Shown piece after piece: positions 13,001 through 20,203 of a stretch of 21,157 bases of DNA. The stretch spans positions 1 to 21,157 of the forward strand of contig KE605455.1 of assembly GCA_000444245.1 (NCBI GenBank), written 5' to 3'. Each line of letters begins with the position of its first letter. Positions within the stretch are counted from its first letter, which is position 1. This DNA is from Botryllus schlosseri (lineage: Eukaryota; Chordata; Ascidiacea; Stolidobranchia; Styelidae). The position numbers and the translations under genes were made by a program. The notes below the pieces were generated by a model. It had not been told where the DNA came from. It searched no databases and worked only from the letters and a program-made list of their open reading frames with translations.

Positions 13001-13972
13001 GCAAGTCACGCGATAAAAATATTACTGTCCAAGGCGTGACCAATGAGACCATGATGCTGGTAACATATTGCAGTTACAATCCACCGACATCGACATAAAA
13101 GCTATTCGGATTACCGTACTTAATATGTTGGATTTGAATACTTGGGACATCGGACTATTTAACAAATTTCGGCCATAGCGTGGGGTGTAAATCATTTGGA
13201 CATAAACCCGTTAAGTTGGCCTAAATGAGCCAAATGCGCCGAATCGTATGGGGTTATGCCCCGTAATGTATATTGTTTGTGGCGTACTACCTCTTTGCGC
13301 TATCTTGGGGGGTACATAAAAACAACTCGCTGTGTCCATGTGATATAGCTACTTACCAAACGATGCATTTGGCTCATTTACGCCGAAAGGAATGGGTAAG
13401 AATGCAGAAGTTGATGATTTTATTCACACTTAACGGTAGAGTGAAATCGGTATAATACACGATTTTCGTTAAGGACAGATTTTTCCATATTTTTTGTTTT
13501 ACGCAACGCCTCCTGGGCAACGGGTCAAGTAATAAAAGCCCCCTACCCCCATAACACATATCAAAATTTGTTTTATGTAATGCACAAACAATCCCGGTTT
13601 GTGCGAATGGCCTGTTATCTAATTCATAGGCAGCCACTCACTGAATATCACACTGCAAACTGTTCATTGTTCAAGTACAAACAAAGTCTTTGCGTCAAAT
13701 ACTACTCAAGGGTCAACGGTTTATTCACAGAAGCCTCTAAATTTGTCAGAAAACAACCCAACAATTCATGACATGTGATCTTTGCATACCTTGCGGTAAA
13801 AGCGTGATTCTTTCGTCCGTGATCGTCATCCGCCTGAAATCTTTGTACCAAAACATTCTGGGGGCGGGATACCCATGAGCGGCGCACACCAACGCCCCAT
13901 CTTCGCCCAAGGCGATAGTCTTCACGACTGGATGAATCGTGATCACGGGATATCCAGACGGCAAGTCCGATT
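698..13972 (-). CDS. Lar: LAR-type (type IIa) receptor protein tyrosine phosphatase, partial gene (Ig2 to FN3-4)
   Basis: Eleven minus-strand exons join in frame across eleven GT-AG introns into about 609 codons. The order is Ig2, Ig3, FN3-1, FN3-2, FN3-3, FN3-4, which is that of the LAR/PTPRF-PTPRS-PTPRD ectodomain. Diagnostic stretches are LPSGYPVIT at the Ig2 start, RRVFPSKFSIAP at the Ig3 start, CVAVGGPMPSVTW and KSANYTCVA in Ig3, VRALP at the Ig3 end, TSAPRNI in FN3-2 and PSAPPQDV in FN3-4. Family members are cell-surface receptors in axon guidance and synapse formation. Their N-terminal Ig domains bind heparan sulphate proteoglycans, and the cytoplasmic phosphatase pair binds liprin-alpha; those ends are outside the window. 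Exon phases are 1,1,1,0,2,1,1,1,0,1,1. The type IIa assignment rests on remembered family sequences. One gene (invertebrate Lar) versus one of several paralogues cannot be decided. Confidence 0.9.
1034..2513 (-). other. Intron between FN3-3 and FN3-4 exons
   Basis: A 1480-bp intron with a foldback element at 1443-1940. Outside it I see only AT-rich sequence, including a stretch rich in aca/aga near 2280-2330. Confidence 0.75.
1443..1940. mobile_element. Foldback MITE with ~200-bp inverted arms and TTAA ends
   Basis: The left arm (1447-1646) and the reverse complement of the right arm (1736-1936) match along their whole length with about a dozen mismatches and one 1-base indel, roughly 94% by eye. 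The spacer is 89 bp. The ends are aggggcattgcactcta and tagagtgcagtggccct, and TTAA lies directly outside on both sides (1443-1446, 1937-1940). A TTAA target is typical of piggyBac-type elements, but no transposase is present, so the superfamily is an inference. Short open frames inside the arms are a by-product of the repeat. Confidence 0.85.
2514..2667 (-). CDS. Lar: LAR exon: second half of FN3-3
   Basis: The acceptor is gtcgtgcag (phase 0 in) and the donor GTGAGA (phase 1 out). It encodes GNPVEVTIEPVTATTLKGL, then MSDTVYEIKLAGRTSNGLGA and FTPTLRIKTRQT. Human FN3-3 has [38 protein letters not shown]...ISARTMQ, so TIEP, the GL-x-x-x-T-x-Y core and GLGA are conserved. The intron splitting FN3-3 is only about 207 bp. 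Confidence 0.9.
2875..3032 (-). CDS. Lar: LAR exon: first half of FN3-3
   Basis: The acceptor is tgccttacag and the donor GTAAGC (phase 0 out). It reads VPPQPGNFRGVSDDPYQIA, LNWTAPDWGSQPDENDPAI, LSYLLVYNCSESGCP. The family FN3-3 starts VPGQPLNFKAE or VPSQPSNFRATD and continues with LxWTxP, then ELVY. The linker between W and the C strand is longer than in human. Two cysteines five apart in the C-C' loop (NCSESGC) are not in the human or fly proteins as I remember them. Confidence 0.9.
3033..3592 (-). other. Intron between FN3-2 and FN3-3 exons
   Basis: A 560-bp AT-rich intron in which I recognise no element or RNA gene. Confidence 0.7.
3593..3745 (-). CDS. Lar: LAR exon: second half of FN3-2
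   Basis: The acceptor is gttattttcag and the donor GTGAGC, phase 1 on both sides. The 110-bp intron before it is the shortest in the gene. It reads EWNHKEAEGQSRALVIRELT, then EHVRYTLTVTSINEFGEGPG and SDPITVKTTTG. The E-F-G strand signature (L..HVRYTLTVTSINEFGEGP) matches FN3-2 of the family, where an NW or SW precedes the E strand as here. Confidence 0.92.
3856..4002 (-). CDS. Lar: LAR exon: first half of FN3-2
   Basis: The acceptor is ctgatttag and the donor GTGAGTG, phase 1 on both sides. It reads IPTSAPRNIKAFLENSRS, then IMVVWQPPIEANGFITRYKI and YYTSVPSLNKS. Human PTPRF FN3-2 has APSSAPRDVQARML...[23 protein letters not shown] and fly Lar ESAPRNVQVRTL...TWEPPETPNGQVTGYKVYYT. The SAPRN start, the W-x-P-P motif and the NG-x-I turn are all conserved. 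Confidence 0.92.
4003..4484 (-). other. Intron between FN3-1 and FN3-2 exons
   Basis: A 482-bp intron. It holds a possible hAT end fragment at about 4126-4210; nothing else is recognised. Confidence 0.7.
4126..4210 (+). mobile_element. Possible solo end of a hAT (Charlie-like) element
   Basis: The start cattggttccccacctttta and the following caccccgttatctgag and ttgccgcctccc resemble the common hAT end CAGTGGTTCCCAACCTTTT...CCCC. No opposite end or 8-bp duplication was found nearby, so this would be a decayed fragment. It could be chance similarity. Confidence 0.35.
4485..4600 (-). CDS. Lar: LAR exon: second half of FN3-1
   Basis: The acceptor is tctgtcgtcttcag and the donor GTAAGTAA. It encodes YTLLGLKPFTLYEVSVSGV, then NDLGEGCKSEPANFRTAGK. 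This is the E-F-G part of an FN3 fold (GLxPxTxYEVxVxGVNxxGEG...SEP), like [26 protein letters not shown] in human PTPRF. A single extra cysteine replaces the usual proline after GEG. The exon joins phase 2 in and phase 1 out. Confidence 0.9.
4601..5556 (-). other. Intron inside FN3-1
   Basis: A 956-bp intron carrying MITE copy B at 4959-5290. No other feature is seen. Confidence 0.75.
4959..5290 (+). mobile_element. GACTCG-rich hAT-like MITE, complete copy B
   Basis: The element is 332 bp with ends cagggttgtaaccaagtcac and cgagtcattacaaccctg, giving an inverted repeat of about 12 bp (CAGGGTTGTAA). The 8-bp flanks gtatatag (4951-4958) and ggatatag (5291-5298) differ at one base. An 8-bp duplication and a CAGGG start point to the hAT superfamily. 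The interior is a dense field of AGTC, ACTCG, CGAGTC and CAAGTC words in both orientations. There is no coding capacity. Confidence 0.85.
5557..5720 (-). CDS. Lar: LAR exon: first half of FN3-1
   Basis: The acceptor is gatttgcag (phase 0 in) and the donor GTGAGT (phase 2 out). It encodes about 54 residues starting APGSLSLLES, with the FN3 B-strand tryptophan in AALSWAPAED and the C-strand tyrosines in SSYVLYYREAEK. Human PTPRF FN3-1 has the same layout (TSITLTWDSG...YYIIQHKPKNSEEPY). DDPYFIVPDIG aligns with EEPYKEIDGV. The run of serines before the tryptophan looks specific to this species. Confidence 0.88.
5721..6388 (-). other. Intron between Ig3 and FN3-1 exons
   Basis: A 668-bp phase-0 intron, AT-rich, with no recognised element. 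Short open frames here have no family resemblance. Confidence 0.65.
6389..6570 (-). CDS. Lar: LAR exon: second half of Ig3
   Basis: The acceptor is a strong pyrimidine tract (tttctttctctacag) and the donor GTAAGT, leaving phase 0. The exon encodes [44 protein letters not shown] and ends VRVRALPS. Family Ig3 ends with [23 protein letters not shown]...VKALP, so SANYTCVA and the ALP ending are conserved. The F-strand cysteine pairs with the one in the exon at 7234-7359. The segment before the E strand differs from the usual TPEDDMPIGRN and is slightly longer or diverged. Confidence 0.92.
6571..7233 (-). other. Intron inside Ig3
   Basis: A 663-bp AT-rich, CpG-poor intron. No repeat, RNA gene or exon is recognised. 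Confidence 0.65.
7234..7359 (-). CDS. Lar: LAR exon: first half of Ig3
   Basis: The acceptor is gtgttgaag and the donor GTGAGTG. Together with the A carried over it encodes RRVFPSKFSIAPYKQYDVV, then KGENLNITCVAV, then GGPMPSVTWQKG. The family Ig3 reads VRRVAPRFSIPP...SVNLTCVAVGSPMPYVKW, so the match is close. The B-strand cysteine and the core tryptophan are both present. NIT just before the cysteine is a possible N-glycosylation site. Confidence 0.92.
7360..9250 (-). other. Intron between Ig2 and Ig3 (meB-equivalent position)
   Basis: A 1.9-kb phase-1 intron interrupting LYVK|R-RVFP, where vertebrate type IIa receptors splice the micro-exon meB. I could not identify a micro-exon, because a 12-nt exon cannot be called by eye. 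CpG frequency rises within this intron at about 8.1-8.4 kb. No repeat family is recognised. Confidence 0.65.
9251..9361 (-). CDS. Lar: LAR exon: second half of Ig2
   Basis: The acceptor is ttgaag, after a pyrimidine-rich tract, and the donor is GTATGTG. With the G carried from the previous exon it reads GTLQIRKTSNSDMAKYHCAA, then ENSIGTAISKPAMLYVK. This matches the F-strand cysteine region of family Ig2 (GALQI...DQGKYECVATNSAGT...LYVRV). The 111-nt length keeps the frame, phase 1 on both sides. The frame upstream of the acceptor contains a stop, which supports this exon start. No longer open frame marks this exon; it was found by reading the minus strand for the missing Ig cysteine. Confidence 0.88.
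10019..10555 (-). mobile_element. GACTCG-rich hAT-like MITE, long copy C
   Basis: The left end cagagttgtaaaggctc and the right end ttggtcacaaccctg are the two family ends. Read on the minus strand the element starts cagggttgtgaccaagtcac, like copies B and D. It spans 537 bp, longer than B (332) or D (413), because a non-GACTCG centre lies at about 10165-10300. The 8-bp flanks (atctgtgc, cctagaac) do not match. It may be two overlapping insertions, or an old or rearranged copy. Confidence 0.7.
10802..10855. other. Assembly gap (54 N)
   Basis: A run of N within the Ig2 intron. The sequence on both sides ends or begins with gctg (acagctg / gctgtag). The true content and length of the gap are unknown. 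Confidence 0.99.
12078..12490 (+). mobile_element. GACTCG-rich hAT-like MITE, copy D
   Basis: It starts cagggttgtaaccgagtcac, nearly identical to copy B, and shares ggctcgagtcaagtcgagtc and ttcaattcaccaccgagtc with it. The right end is worn (gtcaatacaaccattctac). The flanks ctttaaac (12070-12077) and gtttaaac (12491-12498) agree at seven of eight bases, which fits an 8-bp target duplication. The middle (about 12270-12400) is AT-rich and unlike copy B. A 98-codon open frame inside has no family match and is not called. Confidence 0.75.
13222..13380. repeat. 16-bp perfect inverted repeat with 127-bp loop
   Basis: taaatgagccaaatgc at 13222-13237 is the exact reverse complement of gcatttggctcattta at 13365-13380. 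The flanks lose the match quickly. It may be the core of an old foldback element or a structured intron segment. No target duplication was found. Confidence 0.75.
13790..13972 (-). CDS. Lar: LAR exon: first half of Ig2
   Basis: The exon follows acceptor ccgtttcag and ends CCG CAA G before donor GTATGC (phase 1 out, two bases in). It encodes about 60 residues starting ESDLPSGYPVIT, with the B-strand cysteine in ALVCAAHG and the core tryptophan in MFWYKDF. Family members have the same region (LPPGFPSID in human PTPRF, TPAGFPVIT in fly Lar, followed by C and W/F-K-D). The partner cysteine is on the next exon at 9251-9361. This is the most upstream exon recognised. Confidence 0.9.
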
Positions 13973-16900
13973 CTGAAACGGAATCGACACTTCAAATTTA
14001 GACACCTATTTTAACCCACAACTCTAAAGCCGCGTTGCGTAAATAGTCGACACAATATCGGATTCCAGTAATCGACACGGATAAGTACCGCTTTAACTCG
14101 TACAGGACAGAACGAATGCAAATATGCAGCTAACGAACGCCAAACGCACTCGAAAATTGAACATAGTGCGGATCAAATTACAAATATGACAATTGCGCCG
14201 CGTAGTGTCGCCAATGAGTCGCTTAAATCCTATACATACAGTTCATCGACGGACAACTAGCCTAATGGAAAATACACATCTGCCTGCAGTTCCGACCGAT
14301 GAGCACCATGGATATTACGATATGTTATCGGTACCCGAAGATCTAGTTCTAATTGCACGTTATGAAAACGCAGGAGTAGGCGGAATAGCTTTTTACATGG
14401 TCTGAAATTACTAAAGTCTTGTCCCATTCGGCACTGCGAGTTGCAGCCAATTTGAACGAAGGATCGGTCATAATTGTGTGCACGCCCGTATTTAGCAGCG
14501 GGATCTATACCCGCGATGGTAATTATAATTAACGCACTTCGCTGACAGTGTAAACCGACTCGAGCATCGCAGAATTGGATTTACTACCTTAGTTATAGAT
14601 CATGAGCTTAGCTTAGTACTTTAGTACTTTAGTAGGTTAGCAATAAATACACCCTAACGGGTATCGCACACCACCGGCGTGTTTAGTAAATCGACGGTAC
14701 AGCCTAATCTTACGCTAGGGTCAGATTCTCACGAGGCCTACGCCTCTATGTATGCACCGCTAAATTAAAATAACCACGAAGCATGTGTTAACGTAATGTA
14801 AACAATGATATCCATAGCACATACTGGAGTGTCCAATCAGCATCAATTAGGCGTCAGTCCGTTGGGAGTATAAGGAAGGATCTAGTGACGAAGTCGTCAT
14901 TAAGTTCAGAAGACCATAAGAGTAAGCAATCGCCTCAATTTTCGAACGTTGTTTACAGAAATCCTGGCGTGGTCAAAACAGATTTGCACTACATTTCTAC
15001 TAAGCAGCCCACAAAGTCGAAAGCGCGGGCCTGAGTATCAACAAAATTCTGCGCGATAAATATCGTTCGTGATAGATTAGCATGGTATGATCGATGGTAT
15101 GAATTGTGCAGAACCAACGTAATTCGACCGTATGTACACGGCGCCTACAAAAATTACGTATATATCCAACTTCATTCGATATAACTTGGTAAGTAACGAG
15201 ACACAACGCAGCCCAGGGGCGATAAATAAATGGCGTCACCAAACCAGCATTGTTTACGTTTCGCTTAGCGAAATTACCGAAAGGTTGTGATCAACGCGAC
15301 CAGCCAAGCACACGAAAACACACAAACCAGCACCAATTCACATAGTAATGAGGTATTTGAACAATTACCACCTAGAGGTGGGTATAGGGTAATGTAGGGC
15401 GATAAACGGTGCTTACCATCGATTTATTATTCAAGATGTCAGATTACATGTCTATGTCTGTACTCTTTAGACAAAGTTAAGTTATAAAAAATTGAGGGAA
15501 ATATACCGTACAAAGATCACACTTTTGATACCAATCTTTAGTAAACTTAGGTATGTACGAAACAAAACTATCTATTTGGTGATAGCAATACTGGTGTGAA
15601 AAATATCAACAGCCTGTCGCATGCCGGAACTTAAAACTGACTAAGAAATATCTAACACTAAGAACGGCGTTTGTGGTTATTCAGTGGAGAAAAGTGTTCA
15701 ATAATATGCCAGTCATGCCACCCTCGACGAGACTTAACTTTGTACCAGTATGATACAACGACCGATAAAGTACCCCGATAACAGGTAATGCTAAACTTTA
15801 GTGGGCCATCAACAACGGTTATGCGACGTTTAGCAGCTTTATCTACTGGGTAGTCGGATCGAGTAACTCAAAATTGGAGAATGACGACACAAAAACCTCC
15901 ATTGATAGAGGCTAACTCTGACAAATGTTAATATGGCAGTAACCGCCCTTGCGCAAGTTGGATCAGACATCACTTGGTAATCGTGCGTGGGTGGTGTGGA
16001 CCTTGATGAAGTTGAAATTAAAGTGGACTACGTTACTTCAGTTTACGACCTGGAAAAGGGGTGCAAATCCAGTGATTTCTAGCTAATTTATATAACAGCG
16101 CAATGTTCATAATAATAATTAAAGAAACTTCGAGGAGGCCTCAGTACTGCCGCGAAAATAACACAGGTGTCGAATCAATTTCGCCGTGAAATTTATACGA
16201 AAACATCCAGGCAAGGCGTGTATGGCAACGAAACCATACCCAAAGACGCGTATGATAAACAAGTGCGCGAGAGTTATGAAAGTCAAAACTCCGCCACAAA
16301 CGATTGTCTTCCATATTTACCAAACACGGGAATTATACCTTGACGCCAATATGACTGAACTCAAAATACACGAGGAAAACTTAAATATTTGGGTTAAGCT
16401 ACATCGCCCTTCACGAATGGTACAGCAGTGAGTTTCTTCCAAAGATAGATTCTTATTTTTCAGCTTTTAAACAATATTGATAACATCGAAATATCCCAGT
16501 GGGATACTAGAAACGGAAACGCAGTGAGCCGGTACATACACGAAGTCTACAGGTGCAGATATGGAATCACAATACAGAATATAGGTCAGGTGTAAATCAC
16601 CATGGTAGTCGAAAAATACCAAGAATACCACAAACAACAACAATACCCGAAGTCAAGAAGATTTGGATGTATTACTTACACCCTCAGCCGACCCAAGCAT
16701 ATGAAAATGTAGGTTGATCAACGAGAATGCAAATGAACAGCTAAACTTGATATGAAATCACAATCGCAGCTAAAGCAAGCAGAAGAATTGGGATAACATG
16801 ATAGCTGAATCGATCGTAGTTACAACAATAATTCAGCTGCTACGGTAATTAATTTCTCAACAGATGTATATATAATAGAATGGTACTTTCATATTGGAAT

Positions 16901-18321
16901 GAACCCGAATATTGTCGGCTGACAGTCGTCAGCGGTAATCGTCAGCAACTAGTAGAGAATTGGAAAGAACTTTGTACATCAACAATCGTATCACCAAATA
17001 TGACGTCACAAACATGAAATTTCGAAACATACGGCAACCTAGTTTGTGCCAACAGGAGTTCGTGTACCATCGAAAAATAGTACATTGAGGTTTATTTCAA
17101 TCTGAATAAACTAGTCAGTTGTATATTGAAGTTCTGAGCCCTCCAAGACGCTCTTCAAATCTATATATCCATTTACAGTCACCATGTATATCATCAACCT
17201 CTGCTTTTAAATTTGCGCTTAGCGTTTAAGCAATTCTAGATGACAATTTTGCAGTCGTCTAGGGATTTACCCAGCGTTTCGTGTAGGGAAAGCTAACGCT
17301 CCGTGATATACGCTCGGCTAGCATATTGTGGTCGATAATATCACAGGCATAAGGTACACCAGGTACGCGGTACAAGCAACCAGATCATAAAGTACCGTAG
17401 GGACCAAATCCGAAAGCACACTAAACCATAGACCACGTATCCGGCTCAAACATAGTCCCACCGCAAAATATTTGCGGATAACGAACGTATATCGCCCCGT
17501 GACGTATCTATTTACAAATCAGAATCGCGGCGGACACAATAACCTACATTTACAAGCGATGTCCAATTCCTTATATGGTCTTTGTGGGCGAAATGTCTCG
17601 TACTGGTTTGTTCGTATATTCTCTCATTGAGAGCTGGCGACTGGTTTGTCGCGTTCCCAATTCGAATAATACTATAAAAGCGTCGCATTACCGGTGTCCA
17701 TTATTTCGAATCTTTTGTGTGATGTATGAGTAAGATACGCGATTCGGGACTGGACAAAATGCGTGGTCCGTTACATGCGAATAGTGTATCGGTATGTATT
17801 GCCCTAGTTTAAATCCTTCTAAAATCATAGCTACGAATGCCATGTGTACGCTAGAAGAGGACCACCCCTGTGATAAACCGACGAATTGGTGAATCAACTC
17901 GTTTAGTATGCTTTCTGGTGTTTTGAGTGGTGTAAAAATCTATCTTAACACTAGCAAGCCTAGTATTGACGTGTATCGCCTACCATATCTGGCCGTACAT
18001 CTGAACCATGCAATTTCGGAATACCCCGAGTTTCACTTATATCCGATTGGAGCACTCTCGAGTCGAATTCAAATCTGGTCTTAAACAGCGGGGTACTCAG
18101 TGTCACAATTACCCAGTCGCGACAGGCATCCCATCGCATTCACATAATATGCTGTTGCAATACGGGATGGTAAAGATTTCCGAAAGTATACGCCTTCCAA
18201 CACTCCGGTGAGGGAAACCTACCTAGTGCGTATTCACTATTTATACATAGACAACGTACCAATGGTAGTGTGGTATAACCGGGAAAAATTTTCGTCCCAA
18301 GATAGGTGAAAATCAACAATC
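13973..18321. other. Upstream region without recognised gene
   Basis: About 4.3 kb on the 5' side of the Ig2 exon, probably a long 5' intron of the same gene. I found neither the expected Ig1 exons nor a signal-peptide exon. Short open frames occur on both strands but none resembles a known family, and several begin with GTG or TTG. CpG is frequent (25 in 15001-15300 by hand count). A small palindrome (tatcccagtgggata) lies near 16492, and agtacttt is repeated in tandem near 14615. Confidence 0.55.
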
Positions 18322-18390
18322 GTTTAGGCCAGCGGTTCTCAACCGGGGGTCCGCGAAGTATTTTCAGGGGGTCCGCAAGGCCTTAAAATA

Positions 18391-18740
18391 TTTGATAACC
18401 TAATTTGTATTTTTTTTATTTCGGAAAATCACGAGGCAGTTTTGCTTCATTACTAGTAAAACTCCAGAGCTCAAATCAACAGAATATGGCCATCTTAGAT
18501 GAAATATCCTACTGTGCAGACTCATTTTGATTGCTAAATGGTCAATAGCCTACTGATACAAACATTTTGATAACCTAATTTGTATTTTTTCAAATTCGGA
18601 AAATCACGAGATAGCTTCACTTCATTAATAGTAAAACTCCAGAGCTCACATCAACATATTAGCTATTTGATATGAACTATCCTGCTGTGCAGGCTCATTT
18701 TAATTGCTAAATTGTCAATCGCCTACTGATACAAACATTT
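18391..18740 (+). repeat. Tandem duplication of a 175-bp unit inside the hAT element
   Basis: Unit 1 (18391-18565) and unit 2 (18566-18740) both start tttgataacctaatttgtat. They share aaaactccagagctca, ctactgatacaaaca and other blocks in the same order, with scattered substitutions. The duplication lies in the subterminal part of the element, where transposase-binding repeats often sit. Confidence 0.88.
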
Positions 18741-18929
18741 TGCTGTTTAGAGATGTTTTGTTGGGGATTGTTGAAAAAAATGGATGAGAAAAGTCAATCT
18801 TCGAAATATTTACAAAAATCCATTTTCTCCTGTGATATACATAACCATGTTTTCCATAATAACTTAAAGATAAGCTGCTAGATATAAATGACCAGGCTTG
18901 TCGTTATATGTTCATTATAAAAAAAATGT

Positions 18930-19127
18930 TTGTCAATTTTGGTGGCATATTTGTTGCGATCATACCCGAATGTGTCGACGGAAGCGTTACGCGTTACTAA
19001 TTCATTCGCCACCACCTATATTTGTGGAAATGGATTTTCGGCACTCGTTCATATCAATTCGACGGAACACGTACACGACCGACACGACCACGTATTTCAA
19101 GAAATGCAGTTGCAGAAATCGTTTTGA
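18930..19127 (+). pseudogene. hAT transposase C-terminal (hATC dimerisation) remnant
   Basis: This plus-strand frame reads SILVAYLLRSYPNVSTEAL, then RVTNSFATTYICGNGFSAL, and stops after LQKSF. The hATC consensus in Charlie/ZBED-type transposases is EYPxLSxxAlxxLLPFxTxYLCExGFSAL, so YP-x-(V/L)-S-x-x-A-L and F-(A)-T-T-Y-(I)-C-x-x-GFSAL are clear. The usual following NRL...IQPRI segment is absent or degraded. The start is not a real start codon; the upstream catalytic region is deleted. It cannot act as a transposase. Confidence 0.85.
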
Positions 19128-19332
19128 AATAAAATAAGTCAACCCAATTTTTACATGAATAGTGTGGTCTTATTTTCAAGAAAAGTCATTTTCTTGCTGT
19201 TTAGCACTAAGCCTGCAGTTATCATTTGTACGAGACGCAGGTAACCATTGTACTATTATTGAGCTAAATTTGAACTGAAACTTCCGAAAGATGTCCGCGA
19301 AGACAAAAAGGTTGAGAACCACTGGTTTAGGC

Positions 19333-19856
19333 AGTAAGCTATTTATTGTGTATTTCGTGTGAAGTAACACATGGATTTCACATTCATGAACATAAAGAAA
19401 AGGACAGTTTAGCGGTATCAATTACGATGACAACTCATCAATTGTGCTACCGCAAATGAACATTCTCAAACCAAAACATTGCTCACCGCCATTTTCCGAA
19501 ATGATTAGTCGCTACAACCACAAAGTATGGAAGAAACGGAACACGCAATCACATAGAATCAACAAATATAATCCAATCAAGACAATTACCGAGTCGCATG
19601 ACTTCAATACAGGAGAAAATGTGGGCCCCATCGGAAATAGACAACGGAAAACAAGTAACACTAATCGCGTGCTTGTCGTCACTAAAGGAACACCCACCCG
19701 TTTCCGGTACACTGAAACGCCTGCTAATGATTTATTCATTGCATATTACCGTTAACCGAATTCCATCACGAAAATCATTACAATTTACGTTGCAGTTAGG
19801 CGCGATGTCGATGCATGCGGCGAGATAGAATTCTCAAGTCCAATTTCAGAACATTT
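19333..19856. other. Non-genic stretch between two hAT insertions
   Basis: About 520 bp with overlapping open frames of 75 to 103 codons in three frames (between 19444 and 19828). None has a recognisable domain. I see no exon or repeat family here. Confidence 0.5.
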
Positions 19857-19864
19857 GTCGTAAC

Positions 19865-20059
19865 CAATGTTCCCTCTAAGCTGCGCACGTGCGCAAATGC
19901 GCAGTGCTGACACAATCTCTGCGCGCAGAAAGTCTAAGTTGCGCACAAAAAATCCGAAGTGATGACCTTTGTTTTTAGTTCTTACGCAGTGTTGTGCAAG
20001 GGCCTGCGCAGTGAGTCGGTGAGTGTGCGCGGACTCGTCAAAAATTAACGGGAACATTG
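19865..20059. mobile_element. CpG-rich hAT MITE, 195 bp
   Basis: The ends caatgttccctctaag and ttaacgggaacattg form an inverted repeat (CAATGTTCCC perfect over 10 bp, then diverging). Perfect 8-bp target duplications gtcgtaac flank it (19857-19864, 20060-20067). The interior holds seven TGCGC words on the plus strand, including gcgcacgtgcgc with a central CACGTG. There is no coding capacity. Element size, ends and target length indicate a non-autonomous hAT element. Confidence 0.92.
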
Positions 20060-20141
20060 GTCGTAACCATCGACAATGCTATCTATAGTAAAGACATCGT
20101 AATATCGAGCAATTCCACTACACTTGAGAAAAAACGATTGG

Positions 20142-20203
20142 TACCTATGGCCGATCCGATGCCTATTGCTGATACCTATGGCCGATCTGATACATATGAC
20201 CAT
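20142..20203 (+). repeat. Two 31-bp direct repeats
   Basis: Both units (from 20142 and 20173) begin tacctatggccgatc and then diverge, about 70% alike overall. It looks like a minor local duplication. Confidence 0.7.

Larger units (their letters stand above)
9362..13789 (-). other. Intron inside Ig2 (meA-equivalent position)
   Basis: A 4.4-kb phase-1 intron between LLPQ|G-TLQI, the place of the vertebrate meA micro-exons. It holds MITE copies C (10019-10555) and D (12078-12490), an assembly gap (10802-10855) and a 16-bp perfect inverted repeat (13222-13380). Intervals 9362-10018, 10856-12077 and 12491-13221 show nothing recognisable. Confidence 0.65.
18330..19324 (+). mobile_element. Internally deleted hAT element (Charlie/ZBED-like), 995 bp
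   Basis: The ends cagcggttctcaacc and ggttgagaaccactg form a hAT inverted repeat with one mismatch over 15 bp. Perfect 8-bp target duplications gtttaggc flank it (18322-18329, 19325-19332). An autonomous hAT element is usually about 3 kb, so most of the interior is lost. A remnant of the C-terminal transposase dimerisation region survives at 18930-19127, and a 175-bp unit is duplicated in tandem at 18391-18740. The exact target duplication suggests fairly recent insertion. Confidence 0.93.

Noticed and set aside
16186-16431. Basic 81-codon plus-strand frame
   Set aside because: Begins with GTG, no family resemblance, no splice or promoter evidence.
19444-19828. Overlapping open frames of 75-103 codons on both strands
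   Set aside because: No domain, no codon pattern or splice context, and three frames are open at once; likely chance in AT-rich DNA.
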